Source: Deltaproteobacteria bacterium
GTDB lineage: Bacteria > Desulfobacterota > Desulfomonilia > UBA1062
DNA: 64,000 nucleotides
Assembly: GCA_029552245.1 (NCBI GenBank)
Contig: JAKPDW010000053.1
Location: forward strand, 17,003 to 81,002
Direction: 5' to 3'
A program made the position numbers and the translations under genes. The notes below the pieces were generated by a model. It saw nothing but the letters and a program-made list of their open reading frames with translations. It was not told the origin of the DNA and ran no database searches. Positions within the stretch are counted from its first letter, which is position 1. Each line of letters opens with the position of its first letter. Positions 34,110 through 42,861 of the stretch are shown here, piece after piece.

Positions 34110-34958
34110 GATGCGATCTCACGCAAGCAAGAAAGATGCCGCCGTGCCGAGTGGTCCGGGCCAGGTCTGAGAAAGTGACATGGACAAGGGCTGGGACACG
34201 GGTGATCGCCCCACAGATGGGCTCCCAGGGATCTTGACAGGAAACGGCAAGGCATGAGAAGGGGGTGAAGACCTGAATGATAACCTTGATTCACCTGTTG
34301 CAACCATGCATCCCATTGCAACAATGCACCGATGATCTATCGCATTGACAATGCAACGCAACAGGAACCCACCATGGCATTCTGATGCAATCGTGCAACG
34401 GATCCTTCGTGCTCGACACTCCTCGAGGCGACCAGGCGCGCATGGATGTGCCTTGCATCGCGAGCCCGCAGGCGTCCATGGCGACCATGGCACTTTCTTT
34501 GCTGAGAGATGAACGATCTCGAATCGGGTCAGTCCAGGGCCGCCGGGGGGTGCCAGGGTGTTTCCGCGGGGTATGAGGATGTCTGTCTGTTCGAGAGAAG
34601 AGGTGGATGCGGTCCGCAACGCGAGACGTGAGCGGTGCGGGCGCGGGAAGCCGTCTTCCTCGAGGGTGCCTTTCGGCCGGATGGGGTCTTCATCGATGAT
34701 CTTGGTGCATGACGAGCGCATCCGGCCGGAAAAATACCGCAGGATGTGGACCCAAGCCGGCAGCGACGCGGGCACGTCCGGTGCCGGATCCTTGCCTGCC
34801 GACCGAGGGCCCGCGGAACGCCTCGGTCTCGGCCTCATCCAGGTGCACCCGAGCCCGGCCAAAGACGCAGCCCCGGTGGACGATACAGGGTAGACTGCCC
34901 GCGCACCTCGTGCGGGGGGAAGAAGGGTCTTGTGCAGAGGCCAGACAAGGAGGGGAGT
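34110..34958. other. Long divergent intergenic region with clustered palindromes
   Basis: About 850 bases between birA and the carboxylase cluster. Coding potential is poor on both strands. The part from about 34270 to 34520 is AT-richer and carries the palindromes listed separately, as well as several TGCAAC repeats. The promoter of the carboxylase operon should be here, but no standard pair is convincing. Confidence 0.5.
34294..34365. promoter_or_regulatory. Cluster of nested inverted repeats, candidate operator
   Basis: Two 13-base palindromes share the core CATTG...CAATG: CATTGCAACAATG (34314-34326) and GCATTGACAATGC (34342-34354), centres 28 bases apart. They are enclosed by CCTGTTGC (34294-34301) and GCAACAGG (34358-34365). 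Paired palindromes of this kind usually bind a dimeric regulator at two sites. No regulator gene is adjacent, so the protein is unknown. Confidence 0.45.
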
Positions 34959-35711
34959 ATGAAGGTGGATCTCAATGTGGACATGGGCGAGAGCTTCGGG
35001 ATGTACACCATGGGCGACGACGAGAACTTCATGCCCTACATCACGAGCGCCAACGTCGCCTGCGGATTCCATGCGGGTGACCCGTGCGTGATGAAGAAGA
35101 CCGTGGCCCTCGCGAAGAAGTACGGCGTACAGGTGGGTGCTCATCCGGGGCTTCCGGACCTCCAGGGATTCGGGAGGAGGGTCATGGAAGTGTCCATGGA
35201 GGAGCTCTACTGCGACCTCATGTACCAGGTGGGCGCGCTCAAGGCCTTCCTGGACGCAGCCGGGATGAGGCTCCATCACGTGAAGCCGCACGGCAAGCTC
35301 TATGGGATGGCGCACACGAGAGAAGAGGTCGCCAAGACGATCTGCGAGGCCATCAGGGATATCGATGCAAGCCTGTACCTCTACTGCATGAAGAAGGGCG
35401 TCCTCGGCCAGGTCGCACAGAGCTACGGCATCAGGCCGGTGTTCGAGGTGTACTCCGACCTCGATTACGACAAGGACGGCAACCTCGTCATCACCAGGCA
35501 TCACGAGGCGCACAGCCCTGAGGACGTCGCCGCAAAGGTCATCGGGATGGTGAGAGACGGCAAGGTCAAGACCACCTCGGGCACCGAGATCGCGATCGAG
35601 GGGTCTTCCGTCTGCGTCCACTCGGACAGCCCGGGCGCGATCGAGATCGTGAAAGCGGTCAGGAAGGTCCTCACGGACAACGGTTACACCATCGAGTCGC
35701 CCGGGATCTAG
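34959..35711 (+). CDS. pxpA: LamB/YcsF family protein (PxpA-like, 5-oxoprolinase subunit A family)
   Basis: A 250-residue LamB/YcsF protein. In the characterised bacterial 5-oxoprolinase, PxpA works with PxpB and PxpC to hydrolyse 5-oxoproline with ATP. Seen are the family signatures: MKVDLNVDMGESFGMYTMGD, ANVACGFHAGDP with the metal/catalytic residues, VGAHPGLPDLQGFGRR, HVKPHGKLY, and CVHSDSPGA near the end. ATG 34959 follows AAGGAGGGG. It starts a run of six same-strand genes. However, the two next genes look more like carboxyltransferase halves of urea carboxylase than like typical PxpB/PxpC, so the real substrate may be another cyclic or linear amide. Confidence 0.88.
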   Translation: MKVDLNVDMGESFGMYTMGDDENFMPYITSANVACGFHAGDPCVMKKTVALAKKYGVQVGAHPGLPDLQGFGRRVMEVSMEELYCDLMYQVGALKAFLDAAGMRLHHVKPHGKLYGMAHTREEVAKTICEAIRDIDASLYLYCMKKGVLGQVAQSYGIRPVFEVYSDLDYDKDGNLVITRHHEAHSPEDVAAKVIGMVRDGKVKTTSGTEIAIEGSSVCVHSDSPGAIEIVKAVRKVLTDNGYTIESPGI

Positions 35712-35814
35712 CACGCGCCCGTCGTCATGAACCCCGGGCAGGGTGGGCTGACCTTGAGGTAGGGAAAGAAGAGAAGAGGTCCGGTCAATCGATCAAACGA
35801 AGGGAGGATAGAGG

Positions 35815-36801
35815 ATGGAAGAACGAAAGTACGACGTCATTCTGGCGACGTTGCCTGCGACGAAGACGCGCCTCGAGGTGCTGTTCCGCCAGGCAGGGGA
35901 TGGATTCCTACAGGTCGAGTACGGGAGGGTCCAGAGGGCCAACCTGCTCGACTCCTTCAGGATCCAGACGATCGACGCGAAGATCAGGCAGGCGGCCCCC
36001 AAGGGGTTCATCGAAACCCTGCCCGGGATAAGGACGAACATGATCCACTTCGATCCCGAGCAGCTCGACGTCATGAAGCTGATCGACATGATCAAGGGGT
36101 TCGAGGAGGAGCTGGAGGACGTTGACCACATCGTCATGCCGTCGAGGGTCATCCACCTCCCCATCGCGTTCGAGGACAGCGAGACCAAGAAGGCTGTCGA
36201 GAAGTACGTGAAAGAAGTACGGCCCGACGCCCCGAACGTGATCAACGGCTACAATCTCGAATACATCGCCCTGTGCAACGGGATAACCGTCCCCGAGGTG
36301 AAGCAGAAGCTCTTGGGTACGCAGTGGTACAACTCCGGAGGCGGGTTCTGGCCGGGCGGCGCCTTCCTCTGGCCCATGGACCCGAGATGCGCGATCGTCG
36401 TCCCCAAATACAACCCGCCGCGTACGTGGACCCCGGAAGGCACCGTGGGCATCGGCGGGCCCTGCGTCTTCACGTACACCACCCCCACGGGGGGAGGTTA
36501 CCAGCTCTTCGGCCGCACCATTCCGGTATTCCAGTTCGCCCAGAAACACCCCCTCTTCAAGGACTCGCCCTTCCTCTACAGGAACGGCGACCGCGTCCAG
36601 TTCCACGAGGTGACGGAGAAGGAGGTCCTCGACATCTTCGAGCACGTCCACAACAAGACGGACTACGTCTACCAGATCGAGGACGGCGAGATCGTGGTCA
36701 AGGACTACATCGCCTTCATCAACTCACCCGAGGTGGTCAAGGGCACAGCCGAGTTCCAGGCCAAGCAGGCCGAGGGTATCAAGAAGGCCCCTCGTCTCTA
36801 A
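35815..36801 (+). CDS. Carboxyltransferase subunit of urea-carboxylase type (AHS1/KipI family)
   Basis: A 328-residue AHS1-domain protein, longer than simple PxpB/KipI proteins (about 220-240). The second half closely follows the urea carboxylase carboxyltransferase: SRVIHLPIAFEDSE, EVRPDAPNVIN, FLWPMDPRCAIVVPKYNPPR, then TWTPEGTVGIGGPC and GGGYQLFGRTIPV. In urea carboxylase this domain pairs with AHS2 to move CO2 from carboxybiotin to an amide nitrogen. Here AHS2, a biotin carrier and biotin carboxylase are separate genes downstream. ATG 35815 follows GGGAGGATAGAGG. The substrate is not known; no allophanate hydrolase is present, which argues against urea. Confidence 0.85.
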   Translation: MEERKYDVILATLPATKTRLEVLFRQAGDGFLQVEYGRVQRANLLDSFRIQTIDAKIRQAAPKGFIETLPGIRTNMIHFDPEQLDVMKLIDMIKGFEEELEDVDHIVMPSRVIHLPIAFEDSETKKAVEKYVKEVRPDAPNVINGYNLEYIALCNGITVPEVKQKLLGTQWYNSGGGFWPGGAFLWPMDPRCAIVVPKYNPPRTWTPEGTVGIGGPCVFTYTTPTGGGYQLFGRTIPVFQFAQKHPLFKDSPFLYRNGDRVQFHEVTEKEVLDIFEHVHNKTDYVYQIEDGEIVVKDYIAFINSPEVVKGTAEFQAKQAEGIKKAPRL

Positions 36802-36823
36802 GAGCACAAGGAGGACAGCACAT

Positions 36824-37810
36824 ATGTTGAAGATCATAAAGCCCGGCATAGAAACCATCGTGGAAGACTGGCCCGGAAGGCTCGGTTACTTGAGCAAGGG
36901 GATGTCGGCATCCGGCGCCATGGATAACGTGTCCCTCCAGTTCGCCAATCTCCTCGTCGGCAACCCCACGGGAGAGGCGGGTCTCGAGGTCGCAGGGGGC
37001 TACTTCGAGGCCGAGTTCATGGAGAACACGGTGATCAGCATCTGCGGGACGGACATGAAGCCGACGATCAACGGGAATCCCATACCCATGTGGGAGGCGG
37101 TCCCCGTGAAGAAGGGCGACGTCCTGAACCTCGGCGTGTTCGGCGAGTTCGGCTTCAGGTCGTACGTGGCCGTTGCAGGCGGCATCGATGTGCCGCCGTA
37201 TCTCGGGAGCAAGTCCACCTGCATATTCGGCAGCTACGGCGGGTTCGAGGGGAGGAAGCTCGCCCCCGGCGACGTCCTGAAGTTCGGCAAGCCGGCCCGC
37301 GCGCTCGATACGCTTGCAGGCAGGAAGCTCAAGAAAGGGGTCAAACCCGAGTTCGCTCGGACCTGGGAACTCAGGGCCATCCCGGGGCCGAACACCTGCC
37401 CGGACTACGTCACCAAGGAGGGCATGGATTATCTCTACGAGAACGAGCACAAGATACAGCACACGTCGAACCGCTCGGCGTACCGCATCGAGCCGGTGCC
37501 CGAATACTTCTTCGCACGCGCGGACGGCGGTGTGGGCGGGTCGCACCCCTCGAACATCGTCGACCACGGCTACGCCATCCGCGGGACCATGAACGTGTGC
37601 GGAAACACGCCGATCCTCCTCATAGCAGACGGCCCGACGCTCGGCGGTTACATCAACGTGCTCCACGTCATAAACGCCGACCTCTGGAAGATCGGGCAGG
37701 GGACCCCCGCGAGAGACAAGTTCACGTTCGTCTACTGCACGAGGGAACAGGCCATCGAGGAGCGGAAAAAGCAGCGCGCGCTCTTCACGGAGGACAACGT
37801 CACCAAGTGA
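36824..37810 (+). CDS. Carboxyltransferase subunit of urea-carboxylase type (AHS2/KipA family)
   Basis: A 328-residue AHS2-domain protein. Motifs: EDWPGRLGYLSKGMSASGAM, DNVSLQFANLLVGN, GLEVAGGY, YVAVAGGIDVPPYLGS, then the late urea-carboxylase-like block HTSNRSAYRIEP, GGSHPSNIVDHGYAIRG, LLIADGPTLGGY and NADLWKIGQG. Together with the preceding AHS1 protein it would form the carboxyltransferase active site; the same fold is used by PxpC and KipA in enzymes without biotin. It starts 22 bases after the AHS1 stop with AAGGAGG before the ATG, and ends 30 bases before the biotin carrier, so the whole set is one transcript. Confidence 0.87.
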   Translation: MLKIIKPGIETIVEDWPGRLGYLSKGMSASGAMDNVSLQFANLLVGNPTGEAGLEVAGGYFEAEFMENTVISICGTDMKPTINGNPIPMWEAVPVKKGDVLNLGVFGEFGFRSYVAVAGGIDVPPYLGSKSTCIFGSYGGFEGRKLAPGDVLKFGKPARALDTLAGRKLKKGVKPEFARTWELRAIPGPNTCPDYVTKEGMDYLYENEHKIQHTSNRSAYRIEPVPEYFFARADGGVGGSHPSNIVDHGYAIRGTMNVCGNTPILLIADGPTLGGYINVLHVINADLWKIGQGTPARDKFTFVYCTREQAIEERKKQRALFTEDNVTK

Positions 37811-37840
37811 CGCAGCGACAGACCAGCACAAGGAGGACAT

Positions 37841-38059
37841 ATGGATCACAAGGTTACTGCTACCATGCCCGGCCTCGTGGCCCGGGTGGTCGTGAACGTG
37901 GGTGAGAAGGTGGCGGAGGGACAGGAGGTCGCGGTGATCAACTGCATGAAGACCGAGATAAGCGTCAAGGCGGACAAGCCCGGCGCGGTCAAGGAGATCC
38001 TCGTCAAGGAGTGGGACGAGATGCAGGTGGGAGACCCCATGGTCGTCCTCGAGATCTGA
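37841..38059 (+). CDS. Stand-alone biotin carboxyl carrier protein
   Basis: A 72-residue biotinyl domain and nothing more. The attachment motif is INCMKTE with K37 as the biotinylated lysine; the flanking pattern VTATMPGLVARVVVNVGEKV before and VKADKPGAVKEILVKEWDEM after is standard. The usual residue before Met is Ala; here it is Cys, which is uncommon but tolerated because Met-Lys is kept. AAGGAGG precedes the ATG. It sits directly behind the two carboxyltransferase genes and is the natural swinging arm between them and the biotin carboxylase at 38981. The ligase that would modify it is encoded upstream on the other strand. Confidence 0.9.
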   Translation: MDHKVTATMPGLVARVVVNVGEKVAEGQEVAVINCMKTEISVKADKPGAVKEILVKEWDEMQVGDPMVVLEI

Positions 38060-38217
38060 TTCCCCTGCCTGGATGATGACGAAAGGACGGACAGGAGACC
38101 GGTCATGCGGGCGGCGCTGAGACCTGAGGATGGAGGGATGCGGGGGAGAACCCTCGATCTCTGTCCCCGGGACCTCCGTCTGCCCCGTGACCTCATATAC
38201 CGACAGGAGGTGCGTTC

Positions 38218-38823
38218 ATGTCAGATGGAAAAGATGTCAACGTCACTATAAAGATCGCCGATGCAGGGCCTGGCGGTTGGATAGCCTACTCCATCGCCAC
38301 GTGGATCGCCTGGGCATTCCTCTGCGGTTTCGTCGGGCCGAAGGCGCTCCTTCTCATGGCCTGCATATCGCTTGCGTGCACGATCCCGTATCTCGGAGCG
38401 GCCATTACCCAGCTCAAGCTCGGGAACGTGGCGGGTGGCGTCACCTGGTTGTACTTCGGGGCGTTCTTCGCCTTTTGCTCGGCCCTTACCTATTTTGTCA
38501 GTTATTTCGCCCCGATATACGGGTGGGAGCTGGATGCGAAGGTGCTCGGGTTCGAGTGGGCGGTACTCGGCGTGACCCTCATACTCACCACCCCGATCTT
38601 CCTGAAGTACGCGCCGGCATCCGCGTCGATCTCGGTCATAGGAGCCGATGTGGGCATCGCGTTCCTCGTGCTCATCTATTTCGGCTATGCGTCGCCTGCG
38701 GTCATGCAGATCAGCGGGTGGGGGTTCTTCGTGGCCGGGCTGTTCGGCATCGTGATGACGGTGGGAGGAATTCTCTGTGCAGCAGGCATGAAGTTCCCCA
38801 TGGGTGCGCCGCTCATCAAATGA
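38218..38823 (+). CDS. Six-helix membrane protein, GPR1/FUN34/YaaH (AceTr)-like transporter
   Basis: A 201-residue, very hydrophobic protein with about six membrane segments: near 22-42, 44-64, 74-95, 110-128, 138-160 and 165-185. After the second helix comes QLKLGNVAGGVTWLYFGAFF, which resembles the conserved loop-helix of acetate/succinate channels of the AceTr family (there typically GNTFGATAF...YGAFW). The diagnostic NPAPLGL motif near the N-terminus is not visible, so the assignment is tentative; an amide/urea-type channel is another option. It lies between the biotin carrier and the biotin carboxylase and may import the substrate of the carboxylase. ATG 38218 has AGGAGG 7 bases upstream. 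Confidence 0.6.
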   Translation: MSDGKDVNVTIKIADAGPGGWIAYSIATWIAWAFLCGFVGPKALLLMACISLACTIPYLGAAITQLKLGNVAGGVTWLYFGAFFAFCSALTYFVSYFAPIYGWELDAKVLGFEWAVLGVTLILTTPIFLKYAPASASISVIGADVGIAFLVLIYFGYASPAVMQISGWGFFVAGLFGIVMTVGGILCAAGMKFPMGAPLIK

Positions 38824-38980
38824 CCGGGACCGACAGGAGACTCGAGGTTCATGCCTGGGTGCATGGGGGCAGGGTGCTCGCTGGACGCCACGGAAGCACG
38901 GAAGGCCGCAATCCTTGTCCCCTTGTCCCCTTCATGAGCGGACAGGGCACGAGATTCCAGAAACGAGAGAGGACCACACC

Positions 38981-40333
38981 ATGAAGAAAGTGCTCATAGC
39001 CAATCGTGGGGAGATCGTGCTTCGGGTTATCAGGGCGGCCAGGGAACTCGGCCTGAAGACGGTGGCCGTGTACTCCGACGCCGACGAGAACGCGATGCAC
39101 GTGAGAGAGGCGGACGAGGCGTACCACATCGGGAAATCACCGCCCCCCATGAGCTACCTGAACATCGCCAACATTCTCGATGCAGTGAAACGGTCGGGAG
39201 CCGACGCCGTCCATCCGGGCTACGGGTTCCTCTCCGAAAACGCGGACTTCGCGAAGGCGGTGGTGGAGAGCGGGACCACGTGGGTGGGACCGTCGCCCCA
39301 GGTGCTCCACAGCATTGAGTCGAAGTCGTACTGCAGGAAGCTCGGCCGGAAACTGGGGGTGCCTATCACACCCGGCACGGCCGACAACGTCGATGACGTG
39401 GAGACGATCGTAAGGCTGTTCAGGGAACTCGGCCCGCCGCTCCTTCTGAAGCTGGACAAGGGAGGCGGAGGGAAAGGCATTCAGCCCATCTGCACCGAGG
39501 ACCAAATCGTCCCGGTCTTCGAGTCGTCGAAGAGCATCGGGAAGATGGCCTTCGGTTCACCCGAGTGCTATGTCGAGAAGCGCATCGCCAACCCACGCCA
39601 CATAGAGGTTCAGTGCCTGGGTGACAACGAGGGAAACTACGTGGCCCTGGGCGAGCGCGAGTGCTCCGTCCAACGCAAGTACCAGAAGGTCGTCGAGGAG
39701 GGTCCTTCTCCCGTGGTCTCGGTCGAGGACCGGCAAAAGCTCCAGTCCTGGGCCGTGAGCATACTCAGGGAGATGGGGTACAACAACGCCGGCACGGTGG
39801 AGTTCTTGCGGGACGAGAACGGCAATTTCTACTTCATGGAAGTGAATGCACGGATCCAGGTGGAACACCCGGTCACCGAGATGATAACCGGGATGGACCT
39901 GGTCAAGACCCAGCTCTTGATCGCCATGGGCGAGAGGCTCGGCATCCGCCAGGAAGACGTGAACATACGGGGGAACGCCATAGAGCTGCGTATCTATGCC
40001 GAGGACCCCTTTACCTTCGTGCCGTCTCCGGGCACCGTGACCGAGATCGCGTTCCCCCGGCTGTCGAACGGCGTGAGGCTCGACCACGCGCTCGAGCCGG
40101 GCCTCAAGGTCTCCCCCTTCTACGACCCCATGCTGGCCAAGCTCATCGTCCACGCAGCCGACAGGCGCGGGGCCATCGAGCTCATGAAGGAGAGCCTGAG
40201 GGCCTTCCGCATCGAGGGGGTCAAGACGACCATACCGCTCGGGCTCCTGATCATGGAGTCGGACGCCTTCGTGGAAGGCAGCTTCACTACCGACACGCTG
40301 GCGGGGCTCATAGAGGCGGCGACAACGAGGTGA
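38981..40333 (+). CDS. accC: Biotin carboxylase
   Basis: A 450-residue biotin carboxylase, which carboxylates carrier-bound biotin with bicarbonate and ATP. All parts are present: the N-terminal KVLIANRGEIVLRVIRAARE, the HPGYGFLSENADF loop, the ATP-grasp glycine loop LDKGGGGKGI, HIEVQCLGD, GERECSVQRKYQK and the catalytic EVNARIQVEHPVTE, and the C-terminal domain to LLIMESDAF. The length equals that of E. coli AccC. ATG 38981 fits; the upstream open frame is not coding. No acetyl-CoA or propionyl-CoA carboxyltransferase is near, so its partner is most likely the AHS1/AHS2 pair at 35815-37810 with the carrier at 37841. Confidence 0.94.
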   Translation: MKKVLIANRGEIVLRVIRAARELGLKTVAVYSDADENAMHVREADEAYHIGKSPPPMSYLNIANILDAVKRSGADAVHPGYGFLSENADFAKAVVESGTTWVGPSPQVLHSIESKSYCRKLGRKLGVPITPGTADNVDDVETIVRLFRELGPPLLLKLDKGGGGKGIQPICTEDQIVPVFESSKSIGKMAFGSPECYVEKRIANPRHIEVQCLGDNEGNYVALGERECSVQRKYQKVVEEGPSPVVSVEDRQKLQSWAVSILREMGYNNAGTVEFLRDENGNFYFMEVNARIQVEHPVTEMITGMDLVKTQLLIAMGERLGIRQEDVNIRGNAIELRIYAEDPFTFVPSPGTVTEIAFPRLSNGVRLDHALEPGLKVSPFYDPMLAKLIVHAADRRGAIELMKESLRAFRIEGVKTTIPLGLLIMESDAFVEGSFTTDTLAGLIEAATTR

Positions 40334-40580
40334 CGGGACGCTCCCTTGTCGTGGCCGGGTAAGAGCCGCCGAGAAAGAGGTGGGGTCACGATCCGGCCCG
40401 AGAGCGTGGTGCGAACACCCCTCCGGTGACGCACCCGCGAGCGGAGAGAACGGGTGGACGCCACGCGGATATGGGAGCGATGGAACACGGCCGGTCTCTC
40501 AGGCACAAGCCTGGCTCGGCTGCAAGACCCGGTCGGGACGATGACGGTCGTCTCCGGCGGTCCGTCCGGCGTGGTGCGGG

Positions 40581-41477
40581 TCACATCATGCCGGGCGAGT
40601 GGAGAAGATAGCGTTCGAAGGAACCGAACGGCCTGGAGGAGAGGAGCACGTAGGGGACATCGGGCCTGAACCCGAGGGAGACCGCGGTCTTCAGGGCACG
40701 CCTGTTCGACGTGGGCACCATGAGGGAGAGGGTGGGTGCAACCCCGGCCGCTTGGGCCGTGGCCGCACGCAGGGCCCTCTCGAGCGAGTCCTCGTCGAGG
40801 GCGCAGGCGGGCCCGATGCGGCCGTCCGCGAAGTGGTAGGCGTACGCGGCCGGGGTTGTGCCTCTCAAGACCGTCGTGCACCCGGCCCCTTCGAGACCCA
40901 GCAGGAACCGGTGCTGTGATCCCCTCGAGAACCCCAGGGTCTCGGCGTCCAGGAACTCCAGGACAGGGACCTCGGGACGCGTCTCGTGAACACCCCCCGC
41001 GTCCTCGTTCGTGACCCCGTCCGGCGCGGGCCGTCCGTGCATCTTCATGAGCAGCACTGCCGTGACCGTGAGCATGCCTGTTCCCAGGTACAGTCCCACG
41101 GATACGGGGTTGAACGCCATGGTGACCACCGCCTCGATGTCGGCGCCCGACTCCCCGGCGTGTGTCCTCGCGAGTTCCAGCAGGGTGCCCCCGATGCCAC
41201 GCCTCTGCATATGCGGCCTGACGAACAGGTGGGAGAGGAACCACAACCGGCCTCTCGCCCACCCCAGCGAGGCCCCCACGATCTCTCCTTCCTCTTCCGC
41301 GACGAAAAACCCGCCCGGCTCGCTTTCCAGGCAGAATGCATGGAACGGGTTCACCTTGCCGTGGATGTGAGGCGGGTCGAACCCGTGACGCACGTAGACG
41401 TCCTCGAGAGACTCCCTGTAGACGTCAAAGACCGCCTCGAGGTCCTGCGTGCGGGCCGGGCGAAAGGATAGTGCCAT
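40581..41477 (-). CDS. Tandem GNAT acetyltransferase
   Basis: A 298-residue protein with an N-terminal GNAT domain (residues 1-150: LSHLFVRPHMQRRGIGGTLL, the acetyl-CoA-binding R/Q-x-x-G-x-G/A motif, then AVVTMAFNPVSVGLYLGTGM) and a second, weaker GNAT-like half (about 175-298: VPTSNRRALKTAVSLGFRPD). Two-domain GNATs of this sort occur widely with unknown acceptors. No operon partner is apparent; the next gene in the same direction begins over 100 bases upstream. The acceptor is unknown. Confidence 0.8.
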   Translation of the reverse strand: MALSFRPARTQDLEAVFDVYRESLEDVYVRHGFDPPHIHGKVNPFHAFCLESEPGGFFVAEEEGEIVGASLGWARGRLWFLSHLFVRPHMQRRGIGGTLLELARTHAGESGADIEAVVTMAFNPVSVGLYLGTGMLTVTAVLLMKMHGRPAPDGVTNEDAGGVHETRPEVPVLEFLDAETLGFSRGSQHRFLLGLEGAGCTTVLRGTTPAAYAYHFADGRIGPACALDEDSLERALRAATAQAAGVAPTLSLMVPTSNRRALKTAVSLGFRPDVPYVLLSSRPFGSFERYLLHSPGMM

Positions 41478-41583
41478 CCGAACCCCCCTGGTTTTCGTCC
41501 CCGCGTGGACGCGGCGCCCCTTCCTGCTTTCTTATACAGGTTCACAGGCGGTGTCTACACGATGCACGCCTCACGCCGCATCC

Positions 41584-42771
41584 TCACGCGGGGATGCCTT
41601 CCAGCGCCTGAGCGAGATCGCCTATGAGGTCCTCCACGTCCTCTATGCCCACCGAGTACCTGACGAGGCCCTCGGGTATGCCCATCGCAAAGCGCTCCTC
41701 GGGTGTGCACTCGACATGGCTCGTCGTGGCCGGGGGCCCTGCGATCGTCTCCACGGCGCCGAGGTTCGCCGCCCTGTGCGCGAGCTTGAGCCTGGGCAGG
41801 AAGACCTTCACCGCCTCGATGTCGCCTGCGAGCGAGAAGCTCAACACCCCCCCGAACCCCTTCATCTGGGACGCGGCGATCGAGTGGCCGGGATGGGTCT
41901 CGAGCCCTGGATAGAAGACCTCGCGAACAGCCCGGTGCCCTGTGAGCCACCTGGCGATAGCCAGCGCGCTCTCGTTCTGCCTCGCCACCCTCAGGTGCAA
42001 CGTCTTCATGCCCCTGAGCAGCAGGTAGGCGGCCATGGGATCGAGGGCGGCGCCGTTTATCTCCCTGAAGTGGAAGATCTCCTTCACGAGGGCCCTCGGC
42101 CCGCAGACCACCCCTCCCAGCGCGTCCGCATGGCCGCCCAGGAACTTGGTGGCGCTGTGGATGACGAGGTCCGCCCCCAACTCCAGGGGCCTCTGGTTGA
42201 TGGGTGTCGCGAAGGTGTTGTCCACGACCACGACGGCCCCGCACTCGTGCGCCGAGGAAGCCAGGCGCGCTATGTCGATCACCTTGAGGGTCGGGTTGGT
42301 GGGCGACTCGAGGTAGAGCAGCCTGCAACCCCTCTTGAGCTCTCCCTCGATCATCGCGTGATCGGTGGTATCGCACAAGACCGCCTCTATGCCGAACCGC
42401 GGGAGGAACTCCATGAAGAGCTTGCTGGTCCCGCCGTAGCTGTCCTTCACGGACACCACGCGATCCCCCGGCGAGAGGAGGGTGAACAGGGTGTTGCTGA
42501 TCGCGGCCATGCCGCTGCCGAACGCGGTAGCAGCCTCTGCGCCCTCGAGGGCGCGCACCTTCTCCTCGAATGCCTCAACCGTCGGGTTCGTGTTCCTCGA
42601 GTAGATGTGGCCTGGCTCGACGCCTCTGCCGACCCTCATCCAGGCGTCCATGTCGTCGTACCCGAAGGAAACCGACTGCACGATGGGTATCTGGGTGGGT
42701 GCGCCACCTGAAGATCGTCCCTCTCCCGCCCACACGGACATGGTCCCCCGGCCCTGTCTCCTCTCACCCAT
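41584..42771 (-). CDS. Cys/Met metabolism PLP-dependent enzyme (cystathionine gamma-synthase / gamma-lyase family)
   Basis: A 395-residue fold-type I PLP enzyme. It shows YSRNTNPTVEAFE (phosphate site of the neighbouring subunit), FGSGMAAI, YLESPTNPTLKVID, VVVDNTFATPI and the PLP lysine K209 in SATKFLGGH. The C-terminus has ETIAGPPATTSHV, then EGLVRYSVGIEDVEDLI, as in this family. The sequence alone does not separate cystathionine gamma-synthase, O-acylhomoserine sulfhydrylase and methionine gamma-lyase. No met genes are adjacent. The start ATG 42771 follows AAGGAGATC; a start at residue 11 is possible. Confidence 0.85.
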   Translation of the reverse strand: MGERRQGRGTMSVWAGEGRSSGGAPTQIPIVQSVSFGYDDMDAWMRVGRGVEPGHIYSRNTNPTVEAFEEKVRALEGAEAATAFGSGMAAISNTLFTLLSPGDRVVSVKDSYGGTSKLFMEFLPRFGIEAVLCDTTDHAMIEGELKRGCRLLYLESPTNPTLKVIDIARLASSAHECGAVVVVDNTFATPINQRPLELGADLVIHSATKFLGGHADALGGVVCGPRALVKEIFHFREINGAALDPMAAYLLLRGMKTLHLRVARQNESALAIARWLTGHRAVREVFYPGLETHPGHSIAASQMKGFGGVLSFSLAGDIEAVKVFLPRLKLAHRAANLGAVETIAGPPATTSHVECTPEERFAMGIPEGLVRYSVGIEDVEDLIGDLAQALEGIPA

Positions 42772-42861
42772 GCATGATCTCCTTTCTCTCCGGACATTCT
42801 CGCGGGCGACGTGCGATACGGCGTATACCCACCCGCCCGATCACGATTTCCTTTTCCTGTC

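Noticed and set aside
34704..34718. Second GG-N10-GC element upstream of the LamB/YcsF gene
   Set aside because: Only the GG/GC spacing fits; the rest differs from the sigma54 consensus and it is 240 bases from the start codon.
35815..37810. Simple PxpB/PxpC (5-oxoprolinase) assignment
   Set aside because: The first protein is about 100 residues longer than PxpB, and both carry urea-carboxylase-type blocks; with a carrier and biotin carboxylase in the same run, a plain 5-oxoprolinase call would hide the likely chemistry.
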